Origin: Harmothoe impar
Lineage: Eukaryota; Annelida; Polychaeta; Phyllodocida; Polynoidae
DNA length: 64,000 nt
Direction: 5' to 3'
Assembly: GCA_947462335.1 (NCBI GenBank)
Contig: OX381709.1
Coordinates: 61,868,609 to 61,932,608, forward strand
A program made the position numbers and the translations under genes. Positions 10,059-21,000 of the stretch are shown one piece after another (the stretch's first letter is position 1; each line of letters begins with the position of its first letter). The notes under the pieces were generated by a model. The model searched no databases and was not told the origin of the DNA. It saw nothing but the letters and a program-made list of their open reading frames with translations.

Positions 10059-13000
10059 ATGGCGCTCGCCAAAGCCCTCCAGAAAATGGCGGCGACGAAC
10101 CACAAGCCGGAGCAGCCTTCGTCTCCAGCCGCCAGCACCGAGGCTGACCAAGACGCAGGGTCTGCGGGTATACTGCTGTCTCTACTCACCGAACCCCCAC
10201 AGCCGAAGACTTCCCCTCGGCCGTCTCAGCCCGCAGGTGCCGCAAAGAAAGCCCAGTCTCCACCTCCAGCGCAACCTGAGGTGAGCAACTTAAACAACGA
10301 AAAGAAAGATGCTTCTTCAAAACCCGCACAAGATGAAAGTAGCACTTCACGGAGTGTGCTCCTGCAGTTATTACAAGAACGAAAAGTGGTGTTTGGTCCG
10401 AATCAAAGCCAGGCTGCTCTTGGCTCACCTCAGCGGACGACCGACAGTCCAGTGAAAGAAGACCATGCCAATCCAGAACCTATCGTTATAACTCCATCCA
10501 ATGGACACAAGGGTCATGGAGAGACTGACAATGATAGCAGCGTCACTGAAGTTAATACAGGTGTCAAGAAGGAACTCACTCCCTCTCTATGTCAGATCTG
10601 CCAATGTGGGTTCTGGGACCCGGATAAGTATTTAGAACACATGCAAACAGAGCATGGGCAGGTTATTCCAACAGATTCCCCAAGTCCCACGAAGACAACA
10701 GACCCAGAAGCCACTACAGACAGCTCAGTAAGATCAGCAGGGGAAACTTCAAGTAAAACACCGCCCCCTGCAGCAAACAGAGATATTGACGATGGATGTC
10801 TTCGCAGAAGTAAAAGGAAACGGACACCAGCCCGAATGAAATACTATGACGAAGAGTTACGCGAACCATCAATTGAAGATCTAGAAGAGCTAAAACCCAA
10901 GATCTTATGTGTAGAAGGCAACGTGTCGGGATCTGAAAGTTCACACTCAAAGCAGGCAGACGATGCTCGCAGCAACATATCTAGGAAATCTGATAGTGGT
11001 AATATACCTGAGGCAGATTGGAAGTCTAAAATGTCAGCATCCAATGTGAGTGAAAATAGTCTTCGCTCAGATGAGGAAAGCTTGGATGTTGAACGAGCTG
11101 GCATTAATGAAAATGTTATCGATGAAATGGTCAGCTTCAGGTGTTCACAGTGCTATTTGTATTTCAATAGCCGCGAGGAGGCAAGGATTCATCTTCGACA
11201 AGAGCACAACATACTAACTTTCAGCAATCCTCCGCACCCAACAGCGTCCCAGTCCACGGCACCATTTGAATCAACAAAGTCCACTTGCTCTTCATGTGGT
11301 GGTCAGGGTGACGGTCAGAAGACCTCACCTTCCAAACAGTGTGTTGTATGCGGAAAGAACGAAACTCCGGGAGTGAAAAGTTTTATCAACATTTTCCGGG
11401 CACGTACATGGTCCTCGCGTCACCACCAGCTGGCTCGCCGGCTGTCAGAAGCCTTCGGATGCAAGTTTTCTCTGACTACCTGCAAGTCGCGAAGCATCTG
11501 CTTGGTATGTGTGCAGAAATTAGAAAATATCGAGAAGGCAAGTATGCAGCTGCGACAGATGGTCAAAAATCTAAAACGCACCGATCTGGTTACTTCGATT
11601 GGCGAGATCAAACTGAAAGGCGTCAAAAAGAGAATGGCAAAGACGGCCGCAAGTAGTGTCGCAAGCTCTTCTAACGTGGAGCAGCCGGAGAAGAAGGAGA
11701 CTGCTATTGAGGCTCCACATATACCATCAGCGCCATTAGTGCGTGAGTTACTCGCCGCACCTGAAGTTCTACTACCGCAGAGTCAGTTCTCTGAGCTGCT
11801 CGGGGCATTGGGAAAAGGCTCTTCGGATAATGCCTCTTTCAGCATCGCCCAGTTGCCACACAGTTCTTTCAGTCAGGAGCCGCGAGCAGTCGTTAGTGGT
11901 GGTAGTGCTGGAGGAAGGCAGAGGACGACAGAAAGGCGAAACCAGAAACAGTCTAGAAATCTAGCGACCGTGCAGCATAATGACGCAGCCTTCGATGAGT
12001 TTGTCAAGGAGCTCCGTTCGCAACAAGGTTCTCAATCAACATCTCGTTCATCTGGGAGCCAGCCCTCAGCTGAGGAATTTGGTCGTGTGCTGGCGGAAGT
12101 ACGTGTCAAACAAGAACCCAGTGATCAGATCGAAGAACACGTCAATCAGAATCAGCAGTCCCTGGGCGAGTCACTCCGAGTCATCTCAGACTATGACAAC
12201 AGCGCTGATTTGGAGGCAATTCATCACGTCCTCGAAGACTTGGGCTCTCTATACACCAAAATGCAGATTGATAGTCGGAGTGGACAGACGGAATACACCT
12301 GTAGTCTGTGCAACAACTCGTTTTACAGCGAGGCCGCCATCCAACTACATGTAAAGTGTCACCTCCCAGGTTCAAAGGACCTACAGTGTTTCCTATGTGG
12401 ATACCATAACAACCTATTGCCGTCCCAGTGGAGAATTATCAAGCGTCATCTGGAGACCGAGCACAAGTTTCCTGAAACATATTTCCACCGCTTTCCGTGT
12501 CCTGTTCGGGGATGCGCAGAACTCTTCAAATGCCACCGAGATATGGTTGTCCACGTCTCGAAAGTTCACCGCACGCCTGCCCGACTGGCGCGCGAACATG
12601 CTCTGGCAGATACAGGGCTGTTTAACTTCCCGTGCCACCACTGTGGTACACTACTGCAGTCTGAGGCAGCTCTGAAGGTGCACGTTCTGTGCCACAACAA
12701 CAGCCCCAAACACTACCAGTGCTGCTACTGCGGCTACATGCACTCCTCCCAGCCCGGCTCCTGGCGCATCATGAGGGGACACCTCTCCAAGGAGCATGTC
12801 GATAAAGAACTCGCGTCTGATATCTTTAGTTACCACGAATGTCCCTACTACGCCTGTCGCCTCAAGTTCTGCTCAAAGAAGGCCCAGATTGTCCACCGTG
12901 CCTGCCATGATGAAACAAAAGACGGCGAGTTCTTTTGCTTCCAGTGCCACTTCTCGGTGCCGTCCACGCCGTATCTTTGGGAGAAGGTGCGAGATCACAT

Positions 13001-13124
13001 CATCGCCAAGCATCCCCAGGCAGTTGCTGATCATTTCCGATGCACATGTAAAGCGCGCTTTGACACGTACCGGGGATTCCTGCATCATCTCAATCAGGCA
13101 CAGTCCTCAAACCCAAGGCATTGA
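10059..13124 (+). CDS. ZAD-like/C2H2 zinc-finger protein, single large coding exon
   Basis: A consensus acceptor (CTTATTTCAG, AG at 10024-10025) opens the exon. The first ATG after it at 10059 starts a 1021-codon frame ending at TGA 13124. Residues 1-175 are Ser/Pro-rich and low complexity. A C2H2 finger (CQICQCGFW...H) lies at 178-199, a basic patch RRSKRKR at ~249-255 and a second C2H2 at 362-384. A four-cysteine module (C428, C431, C481, C484) has the layout of a ZAD domain, as in insect proteins and vertebrate ZFP276. VKQEP at ~683 is a SUMO-type motif. Eight zinc-binding segments at 746-1013 form two A-B-C triplets plus a final B-C. The protein is probably nuclear and DNA-binding. No orthologue was recognised. 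If an upstream coding exon splices in phase, the product would be longer. Confidence 0.88.
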   Translation: MALAKALQKMAATNHKPEQPSSPAASTEADQDAGSAGILLSLLTEPPQPKTSPRPSQPAGAAKKAQSPPPAQPEVSNLNNEKKDASSKPAQDESSTSRSVLLQLLQERKVVFGPNQSQAALGSPQRTTDSPVKEDHANPEPIVITPSNGHKGHGETDNDSSVTEVNTGVKKELTPSLCQICQCGFWDPDKYLEHMQTEHGQVIPTDSPSPTKTTDPEATTDSSVRSAGETSSKTPPPAANRDIDDGCLRRSKRKRTPARMKYYDEELREPSIEDLEELKPKILCVEGNVSGSESSHSKQADDARSNISRKSDSGNIPEADWKSKMSASNVSENSLRSDEESLDVERAGINENVIDEMVSFRCSQCYLYFNSREEARIHLRQEHNILTFSNPPHPTASQSTAPFESTKSTCSSCGGQGDGQKTSPSKQCVVCGKNETPGVKSFINIFRARTWSSRHHQLARRLSEAFGCKFSLTTCKSRSICLVCVQKLENIEKASMQLRQMVKNLKRTDLVTSIGEIKLKGVKKRMAKTAASSVASSSNVEQPEKKETAIEAPHIPSAPLVRELLAAPEVLLPQSQFSELLGALGKGSSDNASFSIAQLPHSSFSQEPRAVVSGGSAGGRQRTTERRNQKQSRNLATVQHNDAAFDEFVKELRSQQGSQSTSRSSGSQPSAEEFGRVLAEVRVKQEPSDQIEEHVNQNQQSLGESLRVISDYDNSADLEAIHHVLEDLGSLYTKMQIDSRSGQTEYTCSLCNNSFYSEAAIQLHVKCHLPGSKDLQCFLCGYHNNLLPSQWRIIKRHLETEHKFPETYFHRFPCPVRGCAELFKCHRDMVVHVSKVHRTPARLAREHALADTGLFNFPCHHCGTLLQSEAALKVHVLCHNNSPKHYQCCYCGYMHSSQPGSWRIMRGHLSKEHVDKELASDIFSYHECPYYACRLKFCSKKAQIVHRACHDETKDGEFFCFQCHFSVPSTPYLWEKVRDHIIAKHPQAVADHFRCTCKARFDTYRGFLHHLNQAQSSNPRH

Positions 13125-14900
13125 CCATAAGTAGATATTTGATATTGCTGTAGGACTTCATGAATCAGGACCATGCATCAGCAATCAAGAACTGTCTGGG
13201 CATGAAACAGGAAAGTTTGACTTTAATATCCAAAAAGGAGAGTTAACTTGATTGATAATCATGTATTACACAAATGTTCTGGGTATGAAATGTAGGATAT
13301 TGTCTAGATATTTTTGGCCGCATATGCAGGTCTATTTATAAACGTAAAACATCATCTACCACCGGATAGATCATGGTCCAGACTTACTGCAGATTTAGTA
13401 AATGTTGGGAAAGCTTTGAAGATCATTTTCCATATATGTTCTAAATAGGATGGATTGATGAAATGTTGTGTGCTGGTGATCAGGGTAGTTGATTTGTGGT
13501 TACAAAACCATGTGTTTTTGTTATTTGGTGAATCATTGTTTTGATAATTTATTTTTTCTGTAGCTAATACCATATCTATCTATATATATCGATTGATAGA
13601 TTTTATTCAATGGAGACATAATTTTCATGATTATTACTACACAGATTGGATGTTAAACTGAATGTGTCTTTGTATATATGATTAAATTGATACATTATTT
13701 ATTCTAAGTGGATGGTAAACTAAAAGTAAAGTGAGACGCCTTGTCAACGCTACAGATAGCGATAGCGAATACCGTAAATTCTTGCGTAGTAGATAAGTTT
13801 GTGCAATTATACGCAAGGCTTTACAGTGTTCCCTTAATAACTTTACACCATTGCATTAATTGTTCTTTGTTCAGTAGTATATGCCCGTCTATTCTCAAAG
13901 GAGCATGATTCTGTGCCTTCATAATCTAAATCATTTGTCTTGCTCTGTTTAGTAGATCTATATACTTTCGGTTATCGTCTAATTAAATGGCAATCCACCA
14001 TATGTTTCAAACAGCATCCGTATTCATGAAGTCCATAGGCTTACTGAATGTTTATCTATTGTAAATGGTTTGTATTTGTTGTATGTTTATAGGAGAAGGT
14101 GTATTATTTTATTATACGAGATCAGGACGTGTGTTATGAATTGTAAATATAATGCTTTTTGAAATGATTGTTTCGTATTGTGTATATATATATATTAAGA
14201 AATGTATGCATAAGTGGCTGTGATAAAGCCTTGAACACATTGATATAGTATGTTTGATAGTATTGTAAAACAAGTAATAACAATATAAATTTAGAATGAA
14301 TCATATTTGAGGGAATGATCCGCCGCCCAAAACACTTTTCAGCCGTGACAGCTATACGTAGCTATGTTGTCCAGACGTGATTATTTTCAGATCATGGAGA
14401 GAATAAATTTGTTTGAATATTCATGGCATGTCGTGTACATCTAAACCTAGTCATGACATGATATCATGTACATCTAAACCCACCTTTTTATCTACTGTTG
14501 TGGTTTTGCCATTCTCGTGGTCGGCTTATATTAGGCCGCAAAATTTAGAGATATTGTTACTGATTCTTTTGCCAAAAGTCCCGTAGCATATTGTATTCTA
14601 AAGGTTTATGGAGCCCTTGAATAGAGGTTACCTCACATATGAAACACAGTTTTGGGTCTCCTATGACATTTGCCAGACACTACCTTGTTAACAGGAGCAT
14701 TATGTATACATATTGTCAAGCTATTTAATTATCATCTCTTTATTTATTCTACAAAGTATGCCAGTACATCGATTGAGATGCGACGGTACATGAAAGACAA
14801 ATTAATTTGAACTAAAACAACTAACAATTTAGAATTGACAGTCTTTGGGTAAAATCAATCTAATATCATCGTTGTGTGGTTATTAATAAACGTTTATTAT
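13125..14900 (+). other. Probable long 3' UTR and flank of the zinc-finger gene
   Basis: AT-rich sequence without a coding frame. AATAAA hexamers at 14402-14407 and 14885-14890 are candidate polyadenylation signals, so the 3' UTR may run 1.3-1.8 kb. A near-duplicate GTCATGACATGATATCATGT palindrome lies near 14450. Confidence 0.45.
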
Positions 14901-15023
14901 GAAAGGTGAATTACAATATATTTGTGTTTTTTGTCATACCCAGCATTTGTTGCGTTTCCCACCATTTACTGATGAGGTGGACATTTTCCTAGATTTTAGG
15001 GTATTCAAATTGTCCACATAGAC

Positions 15024-15335
15024 AGAGGTCCACGATAATCTGTCTGAATGATAGGTTTCTCCACGAGTGGTACCTTGGATCATATCACACAAGGCAGAGC
15101 CGAGTGTGATATGATCCAAGGTACCACAAGTGGAGAAACCAGGAATTCAGACTGATTAGAGTGGATCACTGTGTTTATTTCATGTAATTATTGATAAATT
15201 ATATCTAAAAACCACATTTAAAGATTGGTTTCATAGCTATTTTAGTGACATAATCATGGAGAAACAGCCCATGCAGAATGAGCATCAGTTTCTCCAAGGG
15301 GATGTGGAGAACGGCCATTCTAGTACTTAAGCATA
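15024..15335. repeat. Fold-back element, copy 1 of a two-copy family
   Basis: The segment begins near GATAATCTGTCTGAA. It contains a strong hairpin in which GGTTTCTCCACGAGTGGTAC (from 15054) and GATCATATCACAC pair with GTGTGATATGATC and GTACCACAAGTGGAGAAACC. It continues to GGCCATTCTAGTACTTAA. A second copy lies at 26676-26968. A 45-codon frame in the 3' part is open in both copies, but replacement differences outnumber silent ones, so it is not treated as a gene. Confidence 0.75.
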
Positions 15336-15878
15336 GTAACTTTGTTTCTCCACATGAAATAAAGTTGCTTATGTTTGAGTATTCATAATGCAAACACAGT
15401 TTTTTTCAGAGGTGTATTTAATCCATCATTCTTGCTATTCGAACTGATCAAATGAGAAATAGCTTCCTTTTATTTTTTAAGATAAGGCAGACATAGCATG
15501 TCAAACAGCAACCTCTGGACGGCTTGTGTATACCTAAATGGGATTCATGTATGGTACTGACTGGAATGATCAGCAGATATAATTACCTAGGTCTCCGTCA
15601 TCTCTATCCGCCACCGGATAATGTATGGCGATTTATGCATTTGGCTTTGAGTCCAGCCCAAGATATTATTCGGAGAGTTGAACCACGAGGCCTTCTTATC
15701 ACTCCATTGCTGCAGAATGTAGATTACATGGTCAATATCGGAGGCTTGGGTAGCGCGGGCAAGAAGGTGCTGCCATCTCGAGCAACATATCGTATGTACA
15801 AGATAGTTATCTGCAGGGGGGTGAGCCAAAGGTGACTACAGACGTAGTACATACAGTCAAACTAAGGCAATGTAAGAC
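15336..15878. other. Non-coding stretch
   Basis: ORFs at 15524-15835 (+) and 15587-15829 (-) overlap on opposite strands. Neither shows a recognised domain or splice context, so neither is called. The segment may be an old repeat. Confidence 0.35.
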
Positions 15879-15964
15879 CAGGGATGCCAAGCAAAAATTG
15901 TTGCGATTTTGGGGTTCAAAAATCATAACTATGATTTTGGGGGTGGGGTGACTTGGCATCCCTG
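15879..15964. mobile_element. Short hAT-like MITE remnant
   Basis: Ends CAGGGATGCCAAG and CTTGGCATCCCTG are exact 13-bp inverted repeats around an 86-bp body with an inner ATTTTGGGG repeat. The ends resemble those of the element at 9323-9708. No convincing target duplication is seen. Confidence 0.65.
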
Positions 15965-16129
15965 TAACGCGTAAGACATAGTCTTCCTTTACCAAACACA
16001 CATTATGGGAATTTGCTCTACATTACCATAGAGATATATACATCTTTACCTTTAATACCATAGATGAACTACTTTTGACCCATCTGCACACACACTGCGA
16101 GTCCGACTGTTGCTGTAGCTATATAGGGG

Positions 16130-16754
16130 GCTCAGTCTCAGTAACAATTGGATCGTCTTTGACCGGGTGACGTCTTTGACCGGGAAATGTCATTATAGCA
16201 TAAATTAGGCCTATACAGTAAGAAAAGGAAAAGGTTGGAAAAAGTCAAAGCATATTTTCCGACCATATGAAAGGAAATTTATTTCAAAGTTGATTATGTT
16301 TAAATCTAGGCCCTATTACGTGCATTATAGCATTATCAAGTTTTTCCTCTGCCCGGTCAAAGACGTCACTTTCTATATAACATGGAGTTGAAGGGCTGCA
16401 CTGTGCAAAGTATTATGTACCGTATCGTCGTTATAAGCGCCGGGGCGCTCTTCAAGTTGGCGGGGCTCTTACCCCGGGCGCTTATATAAGACAGGCGCTT
16501 ATTAAAGGTCACGTTTTAGTGCTTAAGAAACATTTGGAGGCATCTATACCCCCGGCGCTTATTCAAGACCGGCGCTCTTTCAAAACCAGGCGCTTTATCG
16601 CGACGGTACGGTAATAAGCATCCGCATAAACTTTTTCATATAGGAGAGATATAGAAAAACACAAAAGAAAAAGAATCTGCATTTTCTAGCTACCCGGTCA
16701 AAGACGTCACCCGATCAAAGACGATCCAATTGTTACAAAGTCGTGAGACTGAGC
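16130..16754. mobile_element. Inverted-repeat element with CGTCTTTGACCGGG motifs, interrupted by a MITE
   Basis: Left terminal segment CTCAGTCTCA-GTAACAATTGGATCGTCTTTGA matches the reverse complement of the right end at 16681-16754 with one small gap. CGTCTTTGACCGGG motifs repeat inside both arms (16153, 16171, 16351-16366, 16693-16710). It is non-coding. The MITE at 16418-16613 sits inside it and inserted later. Confidence 0.75.
16418..16613. mobile_element. Nested MITE (TACCGTATCGTCGTTATAAG ends)
   Basis: The left end TACCGTATCGTCGTTATAAG and the right end (CGCTTTATCGCGACGGTACGGTA) are near inverted repeats, followed by GGCGCT-type motifs repeated through the 196-bp body. It has the same structural style as the MITE at 1343-1573. 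Confidence 0.7.
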
Positions 16755-17369
16755 CATGGGTTTCGAGATTTGGGCCCTTCAAAAAGACACCGTGGATCGG
16801 TATAGCCTATTCAGCTTACTTATGCTCAGAATGCTGTTTGCAATATGTAATAGACCTAGGTAAATGCAAACTCGTCGGAATGAAATGAAGCAGTCAGAGC
16901 CGACTAGGTAAATGCCCACCCATAGCCCCTGGGCACGGCCCAAACTAGCTCAAACTGCGGCGGGAAACCCGACCTGCTGGGCACTTTCGAACGCATCCAC
17001 TCGCGCTACTAAGAGATGTTTGCGAACGATGCCAACGATCGAAATATCATCTATTATCGCTCTAGTAAACAAGAGGTCAAGCAGAGAGGTAGAAGAGTTA
17101 AACCTATTTGTTTTGGAGAATTGTAAGTATTCCTAAAGTTCCCAACTCTGGGATTTTGTATATCTAGATGCATTATATCCGGGGAGTTTTGTTAGGTCTG
17201 TTGTCATTGTAAAATTGTTGAATTGATAGCCATGCAAATAGGGACAGGTATTCTATTTGATAGTTTTGTCACATAGTCAAATCTGGTATTGTTCTTTCAA
17301 TTTCGCCTGTTACTGCTACATGATGTAGATCTAGCCCCAATTAAGTCCTATCTCATTCAAATTTGTCAC
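16755..17369. other. Non-coding stretch
   Basis: The ORF 16912-17136 abuts a plausible donor (GAATTGTAAGTATT) but has no recognisable domain or partner exon, so it is not called. Confidence 0.3.
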
Positions 17370-17637
17370 GCCCACTCATTCTCTCACGTCCACCCCCTGT
17401 CTCATATCCACCACCTTTCTTACATCCAACTCCCCTCTCATTCCAACCTCCTCTCTTAAATACTAGTCTTAGTCTCATGTCCAACCCCGCTCTCACTCCA
17501 ACCTCCTCTCTCATGTCCAACCCCCCTCTCACTCCAACCTCCTCTCTCATGTCCAACCCCCTCTCACTCCAACCTCCTCTCTCATGTCCTGGTCCAACCC
17601 CTCTCACACATCCAATTAACCTCCTCTCACGTCCAAC
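17370..17637. repeat. Pyrimidine-rich minisatellite, left segment
   Basis: Diverged ~30-35-bp units of the type CTCTCATGTCCAACCCCCTC. The array continues at 22867-23083 and 23900-24190 once the two insertions between are removed. Long ORFs on both strands are repeat artefacts. Confidence 0.85.
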
Positions 17638-17801
17638 AGTTGGAGCATACAAGCTGTGAGTCAGAGTGATGTTAGACTTCTTTATTATCAGTTGAGTTAC
17701 CAGTAGATCTACACCAATACATGCTGGGACACTGTCTGCCATGTGCGCTCAAGTCCGCCATCTTGGATCCCGGTGTCGCACGTCCGATGCGCCCCCCAAC
17801 A
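17638..17801 (-). repeat. 3' LTR of the 5.2-kb gypsy element
   Basis: 164 bp. On the minus strand it begins TGTTGGGGGGCGCATCGG. It contains an AATAAA signal (+ strand TTTATT at 17681-17686) and a CCAAGATGGCGGAC segment resembling a YY1 site. A polypurine tract (AAAAGGGAGA, 17802-17811) precedes it on the minus strand. Confidence 0.93.
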
Positions 17802-18049
17802 TCTCCCTTTTATTAAAAGATTTTTTTTTTTTTTTTGATATATATATATTTTTTTTTTTAAAGAATTAAACATCCCCGCAGACATGTATAGTCCAAATCA
17901 TAAGAAACACAATAGTGACGACCTCCAGAGTCATATTATCCCATGATAGCAGTACTTTGCTGGAAAGAAACTGGGAACAATGAGGCATAAAATAATGTCA
18001 CAGGGTTTAACATAGCAGGTAGACCGGGAATGAAGTCACAAAGTTGGTT
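17802..18049 (-). other. 3' untranslated part of the gypsy element
   Basis: It lies between the gag-pol stop and the 3' LTR. It holds the polypurine tract and a long T-rich/TATATA tract (17819-17862) that may be slippage-prone. No ORF. Confidence 0.7.
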
Positions 18050-21000
18050 TTATGTGAGGTCGTAGTCATCATATTTTGTTGGTCGATATATGTCTCTCGT
18101 CCTTGTACGACGAGCAGGTGAAGGGTTTGGTCCGAGGGCCAGTTTATTGCTCATAACTGGGCCACTACCAGCACCAGGCCGAGATGCACCAACACTTGGA
18201 GTAGACGGTGCGGGACCCATTGGGGACCGCACTGGAGAGCGAGGTGCTGTCACTCCAGGTTGCGACTCAAGCTGGTTGTCTTGTAGGTCTGGCTGATCTG
18301 GGGCCCTCACCAGAGGTGGGCCACCAGGTACCAGTACCTGTGGCACTTGTACGCATCCAAGGTCCTTTTGTGGGGGAGCAGCTGGTCGCACATGAACCCG
18401 GTTACGGCTAGCTGTCCCACGGTCGGTCTGAAGGGTGTATGATCTAGGTCCTTTGCAGTCCACTACCTGCCCATAAGCCCATGGCTGACCACGCTTGTTC
18501 GGAGGGGGTTTTAAGTAGGCATAGTCCCCAATTGAGAGTGGGGAATGGTGGACCACATTCCTGTCATACAATGTCTTGCTGGCCACTCTCCGAGCCTCAA
18601 TCTCTTCCTGAACCACACGAGTGTCCACCACCTGAGGGTCCAACAGTCTGTCTGAGGTCGGCAGAGGGGTGCGTGTTCGGCGACACAACATGCGCTGCGC
18701 AGGTGAGTATGTGTAGCCAGATTGAGGGGTGTTCCGATGAAGGAGTAGGGCCAGGCTGATGTTCGTGGATTTCTTTAGTAGGCCTTTGGCTACCTTCACA
18801 GCCGCCTCTGCTCGGCCATTTCCCTTGGGGTAATAAGGAGATGACGTTGTGTGGTTGAAGTTATACCTGATCGCGAAATCTGCATAGTCCTTACTTATAA
18901 ATTGAGGGCCATTGTCTGTGTGTATTCTTGCTGGGGCGCCAAAAGTGGCTAGATGGGCCTCGGTCTTGGCTACAACTGTGGAGGCCAGAGTGTCCCCCAG
19001 CACATCTACCTCAATCCAGTCTGAGAAATGGCACACGGTTACTAGGTAGTCCTTACCCTCAAAGGCACACAAGTCCTGGCTGAGTAGCTCCCAAGCCCTG
19101 GTTGGTATCGGTAGTGACATCATGGGCTCCTTTTGTGAGGCTGAGCCATACAATGCACAGGTCCCACAAGCCTCACACATGTCCTTGATTGCCGCTCTCA
19201 TTCCAGGCCAGAACAATACCTGCTTTGCCATTCTGTAGTTTGACTCAGCCCCAAGGTGATTTGCATGGATCTTGCCTAACATTTTGGTCCGGAGCTGTTG
19301 AGGCACCAACACAGTCTCCCCCTTATATATAGCCTCATTCAGTACAGACAGTTCATCCCTGTATCCCCAAAATGGCCTAAGATCCTTGGGCAACAGGGTA
19401 CGATCGTCGGGCCATCCATTGATGATTGTGTCCCGAAGAGCACTGAGGGTCTCGTCAGCATTGGTGAGTAGGACTATCTCCTTCTCGGTCTCTCCAGTCA
19501 GCCTGGGGCTCCGGCAGATAGATTCACATTCCAGCCTGAACACCTCAAACCCAGTTACAGGCGTGTTGACTGGGGTGTGCAGGGCCGCTCTAGAGAGCGT
19601 GTCCGCAATGAGCAGGGTAGTGCCTTTCTTGTACTCAAGTGCGAAGCGATAGCGCTGCAGGGTCATTAGCATCCGCTGCAATCTGGCAGGCGCCTTGTGT
19701 AGTGGTTTTGACATAATCGGGACAAGTGGTTTATGATCTGTGTGAACTGTAATGTCAGCTTTCCCATATAGCCACTGGTCAAACTTGTGTAGTCCCTGGC
19801 ATATTGCCAGACATTCTTTCTCCATCTGAGAGTAGCGTTGTTCTGTCGCACTGAGGTGACATGAGCTGAATGCTACGGGCTGTAACTCACCCTTGGCATT
19901 TGGTTGAAGGAGCGCTGCACCCAGTCCTGACTCACTAGCATCCACCTGTAAGGTGACAGGCTTGTCCAAGCAGTAGTACAGGAGTGTGGGTGCTGATGTG
20001 ATGAGGGCCTTGGCGCTCTGGAAGGCTTGCTCTTGTGTGTCTGACCATATGAAGCTTGCACCATCCTTCGTTAGCATCCGAAGTGGCTGTAGGGTTGAGC
20101 TCAAATTCTCGCAGAACTGTGACAAATATGTGGCCATGCCTATAAACCTGAGCAACCCAGCTTTGTTGGTCGGGGTCGGCATCCCAACGATGGCTGCCAC
20201 CTTGTCCGGGTCAGGTCGCATACCATTGTCTGTAATAATGTTGCCCATGAACTTGAGTTCCTTGAGAGCAAACTTGAATTTGTCTGGGTTCAGTCTGATA
20301 TCTTTGGCCACACAGCGCTCCATTAAAGCCACTAGTCTCCTGTCATGGTTGACCTTTGCCACATCATAGCTCTCACCCTCGCCATACACTAGAATATCAT
20401 CCGCTATGCATATCGTGCCCTCAAGCCCTTCAAGGGCATCCAAGAGCCTCTTCTGAAACTCCTCTGGTGCACTCGATATGCCGAAAGGCAGCCGCAGCCA
20501 TCTGTATCGGCCATAGGATGTGTGCATAGTGGTTTGCAGTGAAGACTCCTCATCAAGAGGTATGTGTAAGAATCCTTCACGGACATCAAGGAGGGAAAAA
20601 CACTTGGCGTCACCCAACTTGTGCAAGTGCTCCTTCAGTGTGGGGATCTGGAAGAAAGGCCTCATAATCGCCTTATTAACTGTCTGACTTGGGTCGATAC
20701 ACACCCGGAATTTCTTCGGGGTTTCCCTGATGAGGGCATTTGAGCACCATGGGGTTGGTTCATCCACCTTCTCCATAATCCCTAGGGTCACATACCTGTC
20801 CAATGCTTCCTTCTCCTTTTCCCTCTTGGCGACTGGTACCCGGTGATTGGGCATCTGAACTGGCATGACGTCTGCCTTCATTTGAAAATGTACAGTGGGG
20901 CCAAGGTATCCGAGGCCCTGAAAGCTGCTCTTGTACTCACGTAAGATGGCATCTTTAGTTAGCTTGCCAGCGGGTGGTAGGCGTCTGGAGAGCGGAATCT

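Noticed and set aside
15524..15835. 103-codon + strand ORF and its antisense 80-codon partner
   Set aside because: Open on both strands, no domain, no splice signals clearly linking it to another exon.
17353..17742. Overlapping Ser/Pro-rich and Arg/Gly-rich ORFs
   Set aside because: Both strands read the pyrimidine-rich minisatellite and part of the LTR.
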